Shown here in pieces: positions 7,328 to 15,538 of a stretch of DNA of 64,000 nucleotides. The notes under the pieces are model-generated. The model was not told the DNA's origin. It made no database searches and saw nothing but the letters and a program-made list of their open reading frames with translations. Position 1 is the first letter of the stretch, and the number at the start of each line of letters is the position of its first letter. Origin of the DNA: Agrobacterium tumefaciens. Lineage in GTDB: Bacteria; Pseudomonadota; Alphaproteobacteria; Rhizobiales; Rhizobiaceae. The stretch spans positions 186,001 to 250,000 of the forward strand of contig JAGIAH010000004.1 of assembly GCA_017744915.1 (NCBI GenBank), given 5' to 3'. A program made the translations under genes and the position numbers.

Positions 7328-8023
7328 TCAGCCGGCGAGCGAGACTGCGGCATTGACCGCCGCTGCCACCAGAACCGTGTTGAAGAAAAAAGAAACGATG
7401 GAGTGAAGCAATGTGACCTTGCGCATGGCGGTGGTGGTTATCCCCACATCCGATGTCTGCGCCGTCATGCCGATCACCACAGCGAAATAGAGGAAGTCGT
7501 AACCGCAGGGCTCCTTCGTCGCGGGAAACTCCATGCCGCCGCGATGCAAGGGCTTGCCGTCCACCATGGCCGGCCGCCAGTAAAGATGGGCATAATGCAG
7601 GGCAGTCATGGTGTGGATCGTCAGCCAGCCGAAGATCACCGAGGCGAAGGCGATGAGCAGCGTCCAGATCGTCTCGCCCGTGTGGTTGAGCGCCTGAAAC
7701 AGCGACACCACGGCAACACCGACCGCAAGCAACGTTACGGCGATGATGGCGATTGCCGGCAGATCGTCGCTATCGGCATAGGCCTTCAGATGCTGTGCCG
7801 TCAGCTGTGGCAGGCGAAACGCAACCAGCGTCAGATACGTCAGGAAAAACAAAACGGCCGCGATCTCGATTGCCAGGGAGGGCGCAAAGGCAAGCGCCAG
7901 CGCAAGACCAAGGGCACCGGCGAGAAATGCGAGGACGAAAGGCCGATGGCGGCGATAGGCATTGCCCCTGCGGCTGGCCGGCTTCCTGGGACTGGTTGGG
8001 CTTTTCGGATTGGCCGGGGTCAT
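7328..8023 (-). CDS. DUF1345 integral membrane protein
   Basis: A 231-residue protein with a basic N-terminus (PRKPASRRGNAYRRHRP) followed by about six hydrophobic segments. The loop SLFQALNHTGETIWTLLIAFASVIFGWLTIHT and the motif YDFLYFAVVIGMTAQTSDVGITTTAMRK are characteristic of DUF1345 proteins. Their function is unknown. I set the start at the ATG at 8023 because the longer frame to 8335 runs back through the next gene and loses all membrane character. It reads in the same direction as fghA and the YaiI gene. Confidence 0.82.
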   Translation of the reverse strand: MTPANPKSPTSPRKPASRRGNAYRRHRPFVLAFLAGALGLALALAFAPSLAIEIAAVLFFLTYLTLVAFRLPQLTAQHLKAYADSDDLPAIAIIAVTLLAVGVAVVSLFQALNHTGETIWTLLIAFASVIFGWLTIHTMTALHYAHLYWRPAMVDGKPLHRGGMEFPATKEPCGYDFLYFAVVIGMTAQTSDVGITTTAMRKVTLLHSIVSFFFNTVLVAAAVNAAVSLAG

Positions 8024-8048
8024 GGGCTGCGCCTTTCTGCTTGCGGTA

Positions 8049-8504
8049 TCACTTTTTGACACGGCGACAAAAACGGTCAAGCGTCTCCAGAAAGGCAGAG
8101 CGGTCGCGCGGTGAAAATGCAGCGTTATATCCCTTGCTTTCACCGGTTTCGCGCAGATGGGCGCCAAGATCACGCATCGCCGTCGCCATCCCGATATTCG
8201 ACTGATCAAAGACGCGACCCGTCGGTCCCGTGACCAGCGCACCCTTGGCGACACAGCGGCCGGCGAGCGGCACATCGGCGGTGATGACGATATCGTTCTC
8301 ACCGGCATGATCGGCAATCCAGTCATCCGCCGCATCGAAACCGGCGGATACTATGACGTTTTTCACCATAGGATCGCGCGACGGGCGCAGACCAGAATTG
8401 GCAACGAAGGTCACTTCCAGCCCATGCCGCTCCGCCACCTTGAGAATTTCCGGCTTCACGGGGCAGGCATCGGCATCGACATAGATTTGTGGGTTTTGCG
8501 GCAT
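8049..8504 (-). CDS. YaiI/YqxD family protein (UPF0178, DUF188)
   Basis: A 151-residue protein with the DUF188 signatures IYVDADACPVKPEILKVAER at the N-terminus, DAADDWIADHA and DIVITADVPLAGRCVAKGA in the middle, and RDLGAHLRETGE near the end. The conserved aspartates (VDADACPV; ITADVPLA) give it a PIN-like, probably metal-dependent nuclease fold, but the biological role is not established. A GTG two codons upstream is an alternative start; AAGAG lies 6 bp before the chosen ATG. It is 25 bp upstream of the DUF1345 gene on the same strand. Confidence 0.85.
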   Translation of the reverse strand: MPQNPQIYVDADACPVKPEILKVAERHGLEVTFVANSGLRPSRDPMVKNVIVSAGFDAADDWIADHAGENDIVITADVPLAGRCVAKGALVTGPTGRVFDQSNIGMATAMRDLGAHLRETGESKGYNAAFSPRDRSAFLETLDRFCRRVKK

Positions 8505-8669
8505 GAGCACTCTTTTGGGATAATTCCTGCCAAGCTTCTAAGCGCAAACGCCGCAATTACCAAGCCCGTCAGCGCTGAAATAGCGGCTCGACGTCGCGCA
8601 GGAGGATGCTTGCGACGATCGCGAAAACCGTCTATGTTCACTTTATGTTCTTGATCGTGGAGAGGGTCA

Positions 8670-9122
8670 ATGTTGGAGGAGTTTATCGTGCAAGCCAAGT
8701 CTGCAACATATGTCGGCGGCGGCGATAAATCTGCGACCCCCACGCGTCAGGGATCGCACGATCTCGGTTATCGCGACGGAGACTGGCATTATATCGACAG
8801 CTATTTCGGGGGAACCGATTTCATCGGCCAGGAGGTCGTCTGGCACCAGGGAACCGCGGTGTGGGCGATGAGTTATTACGGCCGTATTCTCAGGCCTGAT
8901 ATGATCGACGGCACGACGGCCGGCATGGTCATTCAGCGGTCGCTTTCCACGCTTTATCGGGAAGGCCGCTTTCTCGGCGGCTTTACCCACCCGGTGGAGA
9001 ATCTGATCTATGTCGATACGAATGCTGGTGAATTCGAGTCCTTCACCGGTGTCGAGCGCATCTACCGGGGACATGTCGAAACGTACCGACTTGACTATCA
9101 TGGCGGGATCATAAAGCCATGA
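8670..9122 (+). CDS. DUF5680 domain protein
   Basis: A 150-residue soluble protein without signal or membrane segments. The opening LEEFIVQAKSATYVGGG, the repeated SHDLGYRDGDWHYIDSYFGG and the GQEVVWHQGTAVWAMSYYGRIL segment match DUF5680. This domain occurs alone or behind helix-turn-helix domains in bacteria. No catalytic motif is visible and no helix-turn-helix is attached here. It stands alone on the plus strand between two leftward genes. Function unknown. Confidence 0.75.
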   Translation: MLEEFIVQAKSATYVGGGDKSATPTRQGSHDLGYRDGDWHYIDSYFGGTDFIGQEVVWHQGTAVWAMSYYGRILRPDMIDGTTAGMVIQRSLSTLYREGRFLGGFTHPVENLIYVDTNAGEFESFTGVERIYRGHVETYRLDYHGGIIKP

Positions 9123-9176
9123 GACGTGCGGTGACTGGGGCGATGATGTTTTCACCGCCCCATCACAGGTTTCGGA

Positions 9177-9833
9177 TCAGCCGGGCTGCTTCGTCTTGCG
9201 CAGATAGGGAAGAACCGTGTCGTAGGAACCAAAACGGGCAATCGCGTCTTCGTTGGAGACGGCGGCGGTGATGATGACATCCTCGCCCTGTTTCCAGTTG
9301 GCGGGCGTCGCCACCTGATGTTTGGAGGTGAGCTGGATGGAATCGATGGCGCGAAGAATTTCCTCGAAATTGCGGCCGGTGGTCATCGGGTAGGTGAGGA
9401 CCAGCTTGATTTTCTTGTCCGGACCGATGACGAAGACCGAGCGCACGGTGGCGTTATCGGCAGGCGTGCGGCCTTCGGAACTCTCGCCCGCACCCGCCGG
9501 CAGCATGTCATAGAGCTTGGCAACTTTCAGGTCCTTGTCGCCGATCAGCGGGTAGTCGACATTGAAGCCGGTCGCGGTGCGGATATCGTTCTTCCATTTT
9601 TCATGGCTTTCGACCGGATCGACCGAAATGCCGATGATCTTGACGCCACGCTTTTCGAATTCCGGCTGCAGGCCGCCCATGGCACCCAGTTCCGTCGTGC
9701 AGACCGGCGTGAAATTTTTCGGATGCGAAAACAGCACCGCCCAGCCGTCGCCGATCCAGTCGTGAAAATGCACCGGGCCATGGGTGGTCTCTGCGGTGAA
9801 GTCGGGGGCAATATCGTTGATACGCAGGCTCAT
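9177..9833 (-). CDS. 1-Cys peroxiredoxin (Prx6-type)
   Basis: A 218-residue thiol peroxidase that reduces hydrogen peroxide, alkyl peroxides or peroxynitrite in the cytoplasm. The active-site motif is PKNFTPVCTTE, with the peroxidatic Cys at about residue 45. The conserved Arg follows in the ATVRSVFVIGPDKKIKL segment. The long C-terminal domain (TPANWKQGEDVIITAAVSNE) is the arm typical of Prx6/AhpC2-type 1-Cys enzymes; no resolving Cys is seen. It lies alone on the minus strand. No OxyR-type site was recognised upstream. Confidence 0.94.
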   Translation of the reverse strand: MSLRINDIAPDFTAETTHGPVHFHDWIGDGWAVLFSHPKNFTPVCTTELGAMGGLQPEFEKRGVKIIGISVDPVESHEKWKNDIRTATGFNVDYPLIGDKDLKVAKLYDMLPAGAGESSEGRTPADNATVRSVFVIGPDKKIKLVLTYPMTTGRNFEEILRAIDSIQLTSKHQVATPANWKQGEDVIITAAVSNEDAIARFGSYDTVLPYLRKTKQPG

Positions 9834-9974
9834 AGTGTGCTTTCTCCCTGATGATTTGAACTGAAAATCTGATGGTTCTCGGCAATCTGTGTCCGGCGGA
9901 TGAGCTTAAAGTTTTTGCCTGAAATGGCCAGAGCTTTTCACCACCTGTCGATGACGTCGCCGGGCAGGGGCTGT

Positions 9975-10469
9975 CTATTCGATCTGAGTTTCAAGGGTTT
10001 CCGCCATGGTACCATAGAGCTGAGCGGAGGCTTCATTCTTCTCCGCAGCGTATTTGGCGCTGACCTGCCTTGCAGCGTCAGCTGCGATACGAAACGCATC
10101 GATCCGCACCTGGGGCTCAAGCTCAGCCTCGCCACCAATATCGCCGTTGCTGAACCTACCCGCCCGATATCCGTCACCAAGATCGACGACACCGATATCA
10201 GGAAGGCCGTTTTTCATTTTACCGAGGAAAGCTGCCCCGGCGCGACCGCCATCCCGGCGACGGAGCATGCCGATGCCGGACGCCTTTCCGTCGATACAGG
10301 CACCTGTCCAGAAGGCCGGTCCCTCGGTCATCGAGGCCGGCAGGACGAATGCACATTGGCTCGCCGGATCCTTCAACCAATGGTGATCCTTCGACCCGGC
10401 GCTAGCTGCTTCCGTTGAGGCGGACATCGCCGCGATGACCACCCATGCGATGTAAGAAGCGCTTTTCAT
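9975..10469 (-). CDS. Secreted MORN-repeat-like protein
   Basis: A 164-residue protein with a signal peptide (MKSASYIAWVVIAAMSASTEAASAG). The middle holds two or three loose MORN-like units: FWTGACIDGKASGIGML, GAAFLGKMKNGLPDIGVV and GYRAGRFSNGD. The C-terminal third is a helical, Ala/Glu-rich segment (DAARQVSAKYAAEKNEASAQ) that may form a coiled coil. I chose the ATG at 10469 because it begins a clean signal peptide. An ATG at 10511 would add 14 basic residues. The role is unknown; MORN repeats elsewhere bind lipids or proteins. Confidence 0.6.
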   Translation of the reverse strand: MKSASYIAWVVIAAMSASTEAASAGSKDHHWLKDPASQCAFVLPASMTEGPAFWTGACIDGKASGIGMLRRRDGGRAGAAFLGKMKNGLPDIGVVDLGDGYRAGRFSNGDIGGEAELEPQVRIDAFRIAADAARQVSAKYAAEKNEASAQLYGTMAETLETQIE

Positions 10470-10623
10470 TCCGCTGAATACCCTCGTTAGACGGCGCGAT
10501 TTTTTTACCATTCCTCTTCGTTCCGCAAGCCTGATGAATGGAAAAAGGTCTATTCCATTGACTGGCTGAACCGCATCGATGCGGCAAGGCGAGGGCCTGA
10601 ACATGCAGACCCCCGCGCTACCC

Positions 10624-11244
10624 TTAGAGGCCGGTCGTCGCGGGTTTCCAGAACCGCTCCCGATCAAGCCCGTCGCGGCACTCGATCACGATCCGTGTGC
10701 CGTTCCTGAGACGCCGCCGCAAAAGGTCGGATTGCGCCCGTATCTGGCCGCCATCATGAAGCTTCTGCAGCAGCGAGCGTGAAAGCCCCAGTTCGGAAGC
10801 CAGCAAGCGATCGAGGCGTATGCCGGCCGAAAACGGAACCGTCAGATCGATCTCGGCCGCGGCCCAGTCGGGAGGTTCGACCCGTATCTTTTTCTCGATA
10901 TCGAACTCCGGAAACTCATCGATACGCTGCGACTTGCGTCTCAACGCCTCGAGGTTGAAGGTCTCGGCTCTTATCCATTGCGGATCGTTGGACTGCAGCG
11001 CCTCCAGAACGGCAGGGCTTATGTCGCGAACATTCTGCCGCTCGAAGATTGGCCGGTTCCAGCTTTTGTCACAGGTCAGGCATCTGTAGATGAGCCAGGC
11101 ATCGAGTTTGCGGCCATTGGCATTGAGCCGGATCTTGCCGCTGGCCTGAAATGCCCTCAGCTCACCGCATCCGTTACAGGCAAGCCAGGGCTGGGGCGCC
11201 ACTCGTGGCGTGATGGTCCATTGGACCCGAAGTAAATTGCACAT
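10624..11244 (-). CDS. DUF1062 protein with zinc-ribbon and S4-like tail
   Basis: A 206-residue protein. The N-terminal QWTITPRVAPQPWLACNGCGE and the later YRCLTCDKSWNRP carry two C-x-x-C pairs, which probably bind one zinc ion, the DUF1062 pattern. Residues about 140-200 (IRLDRLLASELGLSRSLLQKL, then RNGTRIVIEC) look like an S4 RNA-binding fold, so a link to RNA is possible but unproven. The start was set at MCNLLRVQWT because DUF1062 proteins begin close to the WTxTPR motif. Upstream in-frame sequence is low in coding character. Confidence 0.75.
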   Translation of the reverse strand: MCNLLRVQWTITPRVAPQPWLACNGCGELRAFQASGKIRLNANGRKLDAWLIYRCLTCDKSWNRPIFERQNVRDISPAVLEALQSNDPQWIRAETFNLEALRRKSQRIDEFPEFDIEKKIRVEPPDWAAAEIDLTVPFSAGIRLDRLLASELGLSRSLLQKLHDGGQIRAQSDLLRRRLRNGTRIVIECRDGLDRERFWKPATTGL

Positions 11245-11614
11245 AGCGTCTTGGTCTTCCGTCTGGAAGTCCACCAAGATGGTGCAGGAGAAACCCTTGC
11301 GGGAACGGCATGGCGATGTTCTGGGTGGTGAAGAGCTGAGACAGCGGCGCTGCACAGGGCACATTTGACGATGCCAAACCGGTCTCTTGCCACCACCCGA
11401 TGAACATGATCATACGCCGACAGCCTGCGGCTATCCGGCGATGCGGGTGAAACTGGATTGAGACCGGTGATTACTTAGGCAAAGTCTACCTCAATGCGCC
11501 AATGCTCTTCGCGGGCGACGATAACAAATGATGCTCCCAAAAGGGAGTCATCCCGTAGGCTGTGGCTGAAACAGGTTGCGCCTGCAGCTTTTACGCAACT
11601 CTTCGATCGTCTCC
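11245..11614. other. 370-bp stretch without a recognised gene
   Basis: All short frames here lack coding signs. A hairpin with CTCCC-TTTT-GGGAG at about 11531-11550 is the only structure I see; without a T run it could be a weak terminator or attenuator. The stretch contains the promoter for the DUF1062 gene and the trailing region of the cytochrome b561 operon. Confidence 0.4.
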
Positions 11615-12259
11615 CTATTGTCCGGAGGAGATTTCCCGGCGGCTGTTATCCGTGGCTTCTGTAAGGGGAAGCATGCGACGAAGGGTCGGATCTCTGCGGA
11701 TGAAATGGTGCCACAGCGCCGCCATCACATGCAGGAATACGATAAGGGCGGCGAGATAGGCGAGGGTGGCGTGAACGTCACTCCAGAAGGCCTCGGCCTG
11801 ATCGGAGATCGCCATGGGCAACCCCGGAATGACGACGAGATCAAAGACGTAACTGGGGATCTGCAAGGGAGAGGTCGACGCCACCGCCCACCCGGCGAGG
11901 GGAACGGCCAGGGTCAGGAACAGCAACGCCGCATGAGCGGCCCGCGCGGCGAACCTCGAAACCGGACTTTCACCCTCGATAGCCCGCGGCCTCCTGCTGA
12001 AAACCGACCAGATGCAACGTGGCACAGCAAGAGCCAGCACCAGAAATCCAATCGACTTGTGATACTGAAAAAGATTGAACTGAAGAACCGGATCGATGCT
12101 GTCACGGCTCATCAGATATCCCAGCGCAAGCTGCGCCACGAAAAGGACAGCGATCGTCCAATGGAAGGCGATCGCCACCAGCCCAAAGGAGGAGGGCGCG
12201 TTGCGCCAGCTGCGTCCAACAACCGGAGCGCTCTCGGAATTGTCGCCAGAATATTGCAT
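11615..12259 (-). CDS. Cytochrome b561-type di-heme membrane protein
   Basis: A 214-residue protein with four hydrophobic helices. Likely heme ligands are the His in AIAFHWTIAVLFVAQ (helix 1), QYHKSIGFLVLAL (helix 2), SDVHATLAYLAAL and FLHVMAALWHHFIRRD (last helices). This is the bacterial cytochrome b561/CybB pattern that moves electrons between quinones and periplasmic or membrane partners. It starts 3 bp after the anti-sigma stop codon, so it is the last gene of the sigma/anti-sigma unit. In other genomes CybB-type proteins often sit with YceI, which is found here 2 kb upstream under the same promoter motif. Confidence 0.88.
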   Translation of the reverse strand: MQYSGDNSESAPVVGRSWRNAPSSFGLVAIAFHWTIAVLFVAQLALGYLMSRDSIDPVLQFNLFQYHKSIGFLVLALAVPRCIWSVFSRRPRAIEGESPVSRFAARAAHAALLFLTLAVPLAGWAVASTSPLQIPSYVFDLVVIPGLPMAISDQAEAFWSDVHATLAYLAALIVFLHVMAALWHHFIRRDPTLRRMLPLTEATDNSRREISSGQ

Positions 12260-12262
12260 CGT

Positions 12263-13039
12263 TCAACTCAGCTGTTGATAGGTGTCTTTGGCGATGGCGT
12301 CCATTCGATCGAACGGCAGATTGCCGACCAGGGCGCAACGGATCATTTCGTCGTCCCAGGACACTGTTTTCAGCGAACCGACACTGGAGCGCCGCATGGC
12401 GCTGTCGTTCGAGTCGGCCGTAGCAACGATGTAAAGCGTGACACGCTGCCCGCCTTTGTCCTCATACATAAGCTGGGCGGCGGGGCCTTCGGAACCGGGG
12501 AGCATACGCCCCCCAACGAGGGACAGGCCGTGACGGGTGAGATCCGGGATGTTGATCTTACGGTCCAGCCGCTTCGAGAGCCATTTCGGCAGGTTCTGAG
12601 CATCTTCGCTATCGGCGCGAACCTCCACAGGATGCAGAACGTCGCTCGCAAACAGCTTATGTGCCTGCGCTGCATCCGCCACGATGGAAGCAGGTTCGGC
12701 AACCCCGGATACAAACCCACGCCCGAACCAGCCGCCCGTCAGGCCGACGGCAAGAACAAGGACGGCCGCCGCTGCCATGTTGCGCCAATCTGCGCGCTGT
12801 GATCGCACACGCCGGTCAATGCGGTATACATCGAGACGATCGGGCAAAACATTGGTGTCGAGAGGACCATAAAGCGCCGTCAGCGTCGCATTCTGCTGCT
12901 GCCACATCTTGACCTTGCGTGCATCGGCCGGATTGGAGGCGAGGTGGGCGCGAACGGCATCAAGCCTCTGGTCTTCAAGCTGGCCATCGACATAAGAGAG
13001 CAGATCGGTTTCGGTTATCTGTGGCTCGCTACCGGTCAT
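12263..13039 (-). CDS. Membrane anti-sigma factor
   Basis: A 258-residue single-pass protein. The cytoplasmic N-terminal part (TETDLLSYVDGQLEDQRLDAVRAHLASNPADA) is the anti-sigma helix bundle seen in RsgI/ChrR-unlike, zinc-free factors; there is no H-x3-C-x2-C zinc motif. One transmembrane helix lies at about 88-106 (MAAAAVLVLAVGLTGGWFGRG). The rest is periplasmic and is probably the sensing part. Its start codon overlaps the sigma stop as ATGA, the normal arrangement for a cognate pair. The signal it senses is unknown. Confidence 0.87.
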   Translation of the reverse strand: MTGSEPQITETDLLSYVDGQLEDQRLDAVRAHLASNPADARKVKMWQQQNATLTALYGPLDTNVLPDRLDVYRIDRRVRSQRADWRNMAAAAVLVLAVGLTGGWFGRGFVSGVAEPASIVADAAQAHKLFASDVLHPVEVRADSEDAQNLPKWLSKRLDRKINIPDLTRHGLSLVGGRMLPGSEGPAAQLMYEDKGGQRVTLYIVATADSNDSAMRRSSVGSLKTVSWDDEMIRCALVGNLPFDRMDAIAKDTYQQLS

Positions 13040-13542
13040 TTTATCACCTTGAGATTTGGCTGGTCTTCCTGGGTCATGCGGGCAAGCGCCGTTCGGGCTC
13101 GCCCCAGACGGGACATCAGTGTGCCAAGGGGAATTTCAAGAATATTTGCGGCTTCCGCATAACTGAAGCCTTCGACAACGACGAGAAGCAGCGCCTCCCG
13201 GTGTTCGCCGGACAGTTTTTCAATGGCGCGGGCCATTTCCGCAAGGGCGACCCGACCCGTCTGCGCCGCCGGAACCACCAGTTGTTCCGCAGCGTCGTCA
13301 ATCGGAATTTGCTGGGGTCGGCGTTTGCTGCCGCGCAGATTGTTGCGGTAGACATTGACAAGCACCCGATACAACCAGGGCCGCAACGGCCCCTGCGGCC
13401 GCCATAGTGCCTTTTTGCGGATCGCTCTTTCCAGACAGTCCTGGACAAGATCGTCGGCCGTGTCACGATCATGCGTCAGCGCATTCGCGTAACGTCGGAG
13501 CGCCGGTATGCAACTTGTCATCTCGTCCAGAAAGTCCGGCAT
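13036..13542 (-). CDS. ECF-family RNA polymerase sigma factor
   Basis: A 168-residue sigma factor. Region 2 is at about residues 10-75 (YANALTHDRDTADDLVQDCLERA, then WLYRVLVNVYRNNLR). Region 4 is at about 105-160 (LSGEHREALLLVVVEGFSYAEAA, LEIPLGTLMSRLGRAR). There is no region 1.1 or 3, as expected for ECF factors. The start at MPDFLDEM follows AAGGAG, which overlaps the stop codon of the gene before it. The gene is read together with its anti-sigma partner. A motif shared by the two upstream transcription starts suggests it activates its own operon and yceI. Confidence 0.92.
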   Translation of the reverse strand: MPDFLDEMTSCIPALRRYANALTHDRDTADDLVQDCLERAIRKKALWRPQGPLRPWLYRVLVNVYRNNLRGSKRRPQQIPIDDAAEQLVVPAAQTGRVALAEMARAIEKLSGEHREALLLVVVEGFSYAEAANILEIPLGTLMSRLGRARTALARMTQEDQPNLKVIK

Positions 13543-13547
13543 TGGAG

Positions 13548-13937
13548 TTACTCCTTGGCAACGTGCCAAACGCCGCCGACGCCATCGCCTGTGATGTCGC
13601 CGGGTTTCTTGTCCATCTGCCAGCGATAAAGCGGCTTTCCGTCATGCGACCACTGCATCGTGCCGTCTTTGCGGGCAATCGGTTTGTAGTCACCGTCCGG
13701 CTTATCGGTTTTCAAGGCGGCGAGGGGCGGCCACTTTTTCGCGCAGCCATCATAACAGGCCGACGAGGAATCGCCGTCATTGTCGAATGTATAAAGCGTC
13801 ATGCCTTTGGCGTCGGTCAGGATAGTGCCCTTGGCCGTCGCCTTTTCAACCACCGCGCCACCGGCATAGGGGTCGGCAAGGGCGGCAGTGGAGGCGAACG
13901 CCAGAGCGCCGACCAGAACGAAATGATGTGCACGCAT
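13548..13937 (-). CDS. Periplasmic protein with two Y-x-[FW]-x-x-D motifs (COG4315)
   Basis: A 129-residue exported protein. A signal peptide ends near STAALA-DP and there is no lipobox Cys, unlike many relatives called lipoproteins. The mature part carries YTFDND and YRWQMD, the two Yx(FWY)xxD repeats of COG4315, plus a C-x3-C pair (CYDGC). The function of the family is not established; a link to periplasmic redox work is suggested by its neighbours. It is the first gene of the sigma/anti-sigma/b561 operon, with an ECF-type promoter motif about 50 bp upstream of its ATG. Confidence 0.8.
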   Translation of the reverse strand: MRAHHFVLVGALAFASTAALADPYAGGAVVEKATAKGTILTDAKGMTLYTFDNDGDSSSACYDGCAKKWPPLAALKTDKPDGDYKPIARKDGTMQWSHDGKPLYRWQMDKKPGDITGDGVGGVWHVAKE

Positions 13938-13986
13938 GTTATAGTCCTTTGAAATAACCGATCGGACAACGCGCCCGATATTGGAT

Positions 13987-14013
13987 AGAACACCGGTCAG
14001 CGGAATTTATTCC
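13987..14013 (-). promoter_or_regulatory. ECF-type promoter of the sigma operon
   Basis: On the minus strand the sequence reads GGAATAAAT, 10 bp, GGTGTTCT. The same pattern with the same spacing lies before yceI (14656-14682). The -35 and -10 parts predict a start near 13980 and a leader of about 43 nt. It is most likely bound by the ECF sigma factor encoded downstream. Confidence 0.65.
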
Positions 14014-14050
14014 CGCCTCGCTGATTTTTTGATGCGCCTGCGGCTTTTTA

Positions 14051-14617
14051 TTATCTGACACCCTTCAGATCGATGTCGAACGCCACCGTATTCGAATAGA
14101 GCGGCACCCCGACGCCCATGCCATAGGGCAGGCGGGGAACATTGCCGGTGACATGGAAGGTGACCGATCCCTTTTGCTGTTCAACAAATGTCGCGTGAAA
14201 GGTCTCGGGTCGGGATATGCCTTTGGCCGTCAATATGCCTTCGACCACCGCGCTGCGTGGTCCATCCTGAGTGACCCGGCTGGAGCGAAACACGATCTGC
14301 GGATAAGCGGCAATATTAAAAACCGCGCTGGATTTCAGGAAGTTTTCCACCCGCTCTTGCCCGGTCTTGACGCTGGACGGCTTCAAGCTGATTTCCACGT
14401 AAGACTTGGACGGTTGGTCCGGATCGATGTCGAAGCGGCCGGATATATCGAGAATGGCGCCCTTTATTCCCGGACCGGCAACCTGGGCAATTGAAAATCC
14501 GATATGGGATGCGGGATCGATGCGATAGCGCCCGGCGGCAGACGAGAATGGACTGGCGGACACCGGAGTGCAGGCCAATGCCGCCATCAGGAAAGGAATG
14601 GAACAGGAATATTTCAC
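14051..14617 (-). CDS. YceI-family periplasmic lipocalin-like protein
   Basis: A 188-residue exported protein of the YceI family, beta-barrels that bind isoprenoid quinone-like lipids in the periplasm. A signal peptide (KYSCSIPFLMAALACTPVSA) precedes YRIDPASHIGFSIAQ, the usual family opening. Later motifs are SGRFDIDPDQPSKSYVEISLK, the FLKSSAVFNIAAYPQIVFRSS segment and TGNVPRLPYGMGVGVPL near the end. I use a GTG start at 14617, preceded by GGGAG at 8 bp. The longer frame to 14662 would run into the promoter motif. It is co-controlled with the sigma/b561 operon downstream by shared motif. Confidence 0.88.
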   Translation of the reverse strand: MKYSCSIPFLMAALACTPVSASPFSSAAGRYRIDPASHIGFSIAQVAGPGIKGAILDISGRFDIDPDQPSKSYVEISLKPSSVKTGQERVENFLKSSAVFNIAAYPQIVFRSSRVTQDGPRSAVVEGILTAKGISRPETFHATFVEQQKGSVTFHVTGNVPRLPYGMGVGVPLYSNTVAFDIDLKGVR

Positions 14618-14655
14618 GGTGCAGGCTCCCTTGTGAGTACTTGGTCGTAACCAAG

Positions 14656-14682
14656 AGAACACCGCGGGGAGCTATTTAATCC
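14656..14682 (-). promoter_or_regulatory. ECF-type promoter of yceI
   Basis: Minus-strand sequence GGATTAAAT, 10 bp, GGTGTTCT matches the motif at 13987-14013 in 16 of 17 fixed positions with identical spacing. The predicted start near 14649 leaves a leader of about 32 nt before the GTG codon of yceI. Confidence 0.65.
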
Positions 14683-14874
14683 ATGTGACTTGCGACCGAA
14701 CGTTAAATCGCCGAGCCCCGATCAGCCACGCACATGCCGGTACGCTTGCCAGCGTCGCTATCGCGTGCGGTCCTTAAATGAGGATGGCGCACGGGAACTC
14801 CAATTACGGCTGTGATACTGGCCCGCCAAAAAGGGCGAACCGAAAGCCGCCTTTCGCCACAAATGATGTCAAAG

Positions 14875-15428
14875 CTGATTAGAGATGCGGCGCCGCTGGC
14901 CCGTTAGAAATGCGACACTTGCCCCGACAATCAGCCCCCGACCGGACCGGCTTGCGGCCCCGCTTTTGATAGCCGTTTGCCGTGCTGCCGTCGCGAATGC
15001 CGAACATATGATCCGTCTGACCGGTGCGGCGAGGGCCGCCCTTGCTGCGTTGCTGTTCGCGACCAGTGCGAAATTCCTCGCTTTGGCGCCGGTTGCTCGG
15101 CTGTGATCGTTTCTTCGAAACAAGGCCGGCCGTGCCATCCTGGTCATAAGCCTGCAGCAGCCGATGAACCTGACTTCGACTAAGGCCGAGCTGTTCTGCA
15201 GCCTGGACAACGCTCAGTCGTCCGTCACGGATCTTCTGGATAAATTCGAGGCGATGCAATTCTTTCTGCGACATGGTGATTAAACAAGACATGACGACTC
15301 CGAACGCTCCTGACCGCGGTCAGGCTGAACATCGTCGCATCCTTGCTCCCGACGTTGACATTGACCAGTGCGTCGAGAGGCGAGACTGTCGCATCTCTAA
15401 CTGGCCCAAGTGTCGCATTACTAAATAG
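14875..15428. mobile_element. 554-bp miniature derivative of an ISNCY-type insertion sequence
   Basis: Both ends carry tandem copies of a unit like TGTCGCATTTCTAA followed by a GGCC-type spacer, in inverted orientation. The right end has TGTCGCATCTCTAA at 15387-15400 and TGTCGCATTACTAA at 15411-15424. The left end has the reverse complements at about 14877-14890 and 14901-14916. The outermost 17 bp match in about 12 positions. Only a small part of a transposase lies inside. This fits a non-autonomous internal-deletion product of an ISNCY/IS1202-like element. No clear target duplication is seen. Confidence 0.65.
14879..15274 (-). pseudogene. Transposase remnant with N-terminal helix-turn-helix
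   Basis: The start MSQKELHRLEFIQKIRDGR, followed by LSVVQAAEQLGLSRSQVHRLLQ and DGTAGLVSKKRSQPSNRR, matches the N-terminal winged-helix region of ISNCY-type transposases. Those proteins are over 400 residues long. Here the frame runs on for only about 130 residues into unrelated or C-terminal sequence and stops at the left inverted repeat, so the DDE catalytic core is absent. It may still make a small DNA-binding protein able to bind the ends. Confidence 0.7.
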
Positions 15429-15538
15429 CCCTTACAAACGAAGATCGCATAAGATAGATTATGGAACTAAAATGTGGTCTGGACTTTGCTTTTGGGCATG
15501 GAAGATTGCCAGCTTTATGTGTTTTCCAGGCTGATTTG

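Noticed and set aside
11576..12802. 408-codon plus-strand frame opposite cytochrome b561 and anti-sigma genes
   Set aside because: The minus-strand genes have membrane helices, tight spacing and family motifs; this frame has none.
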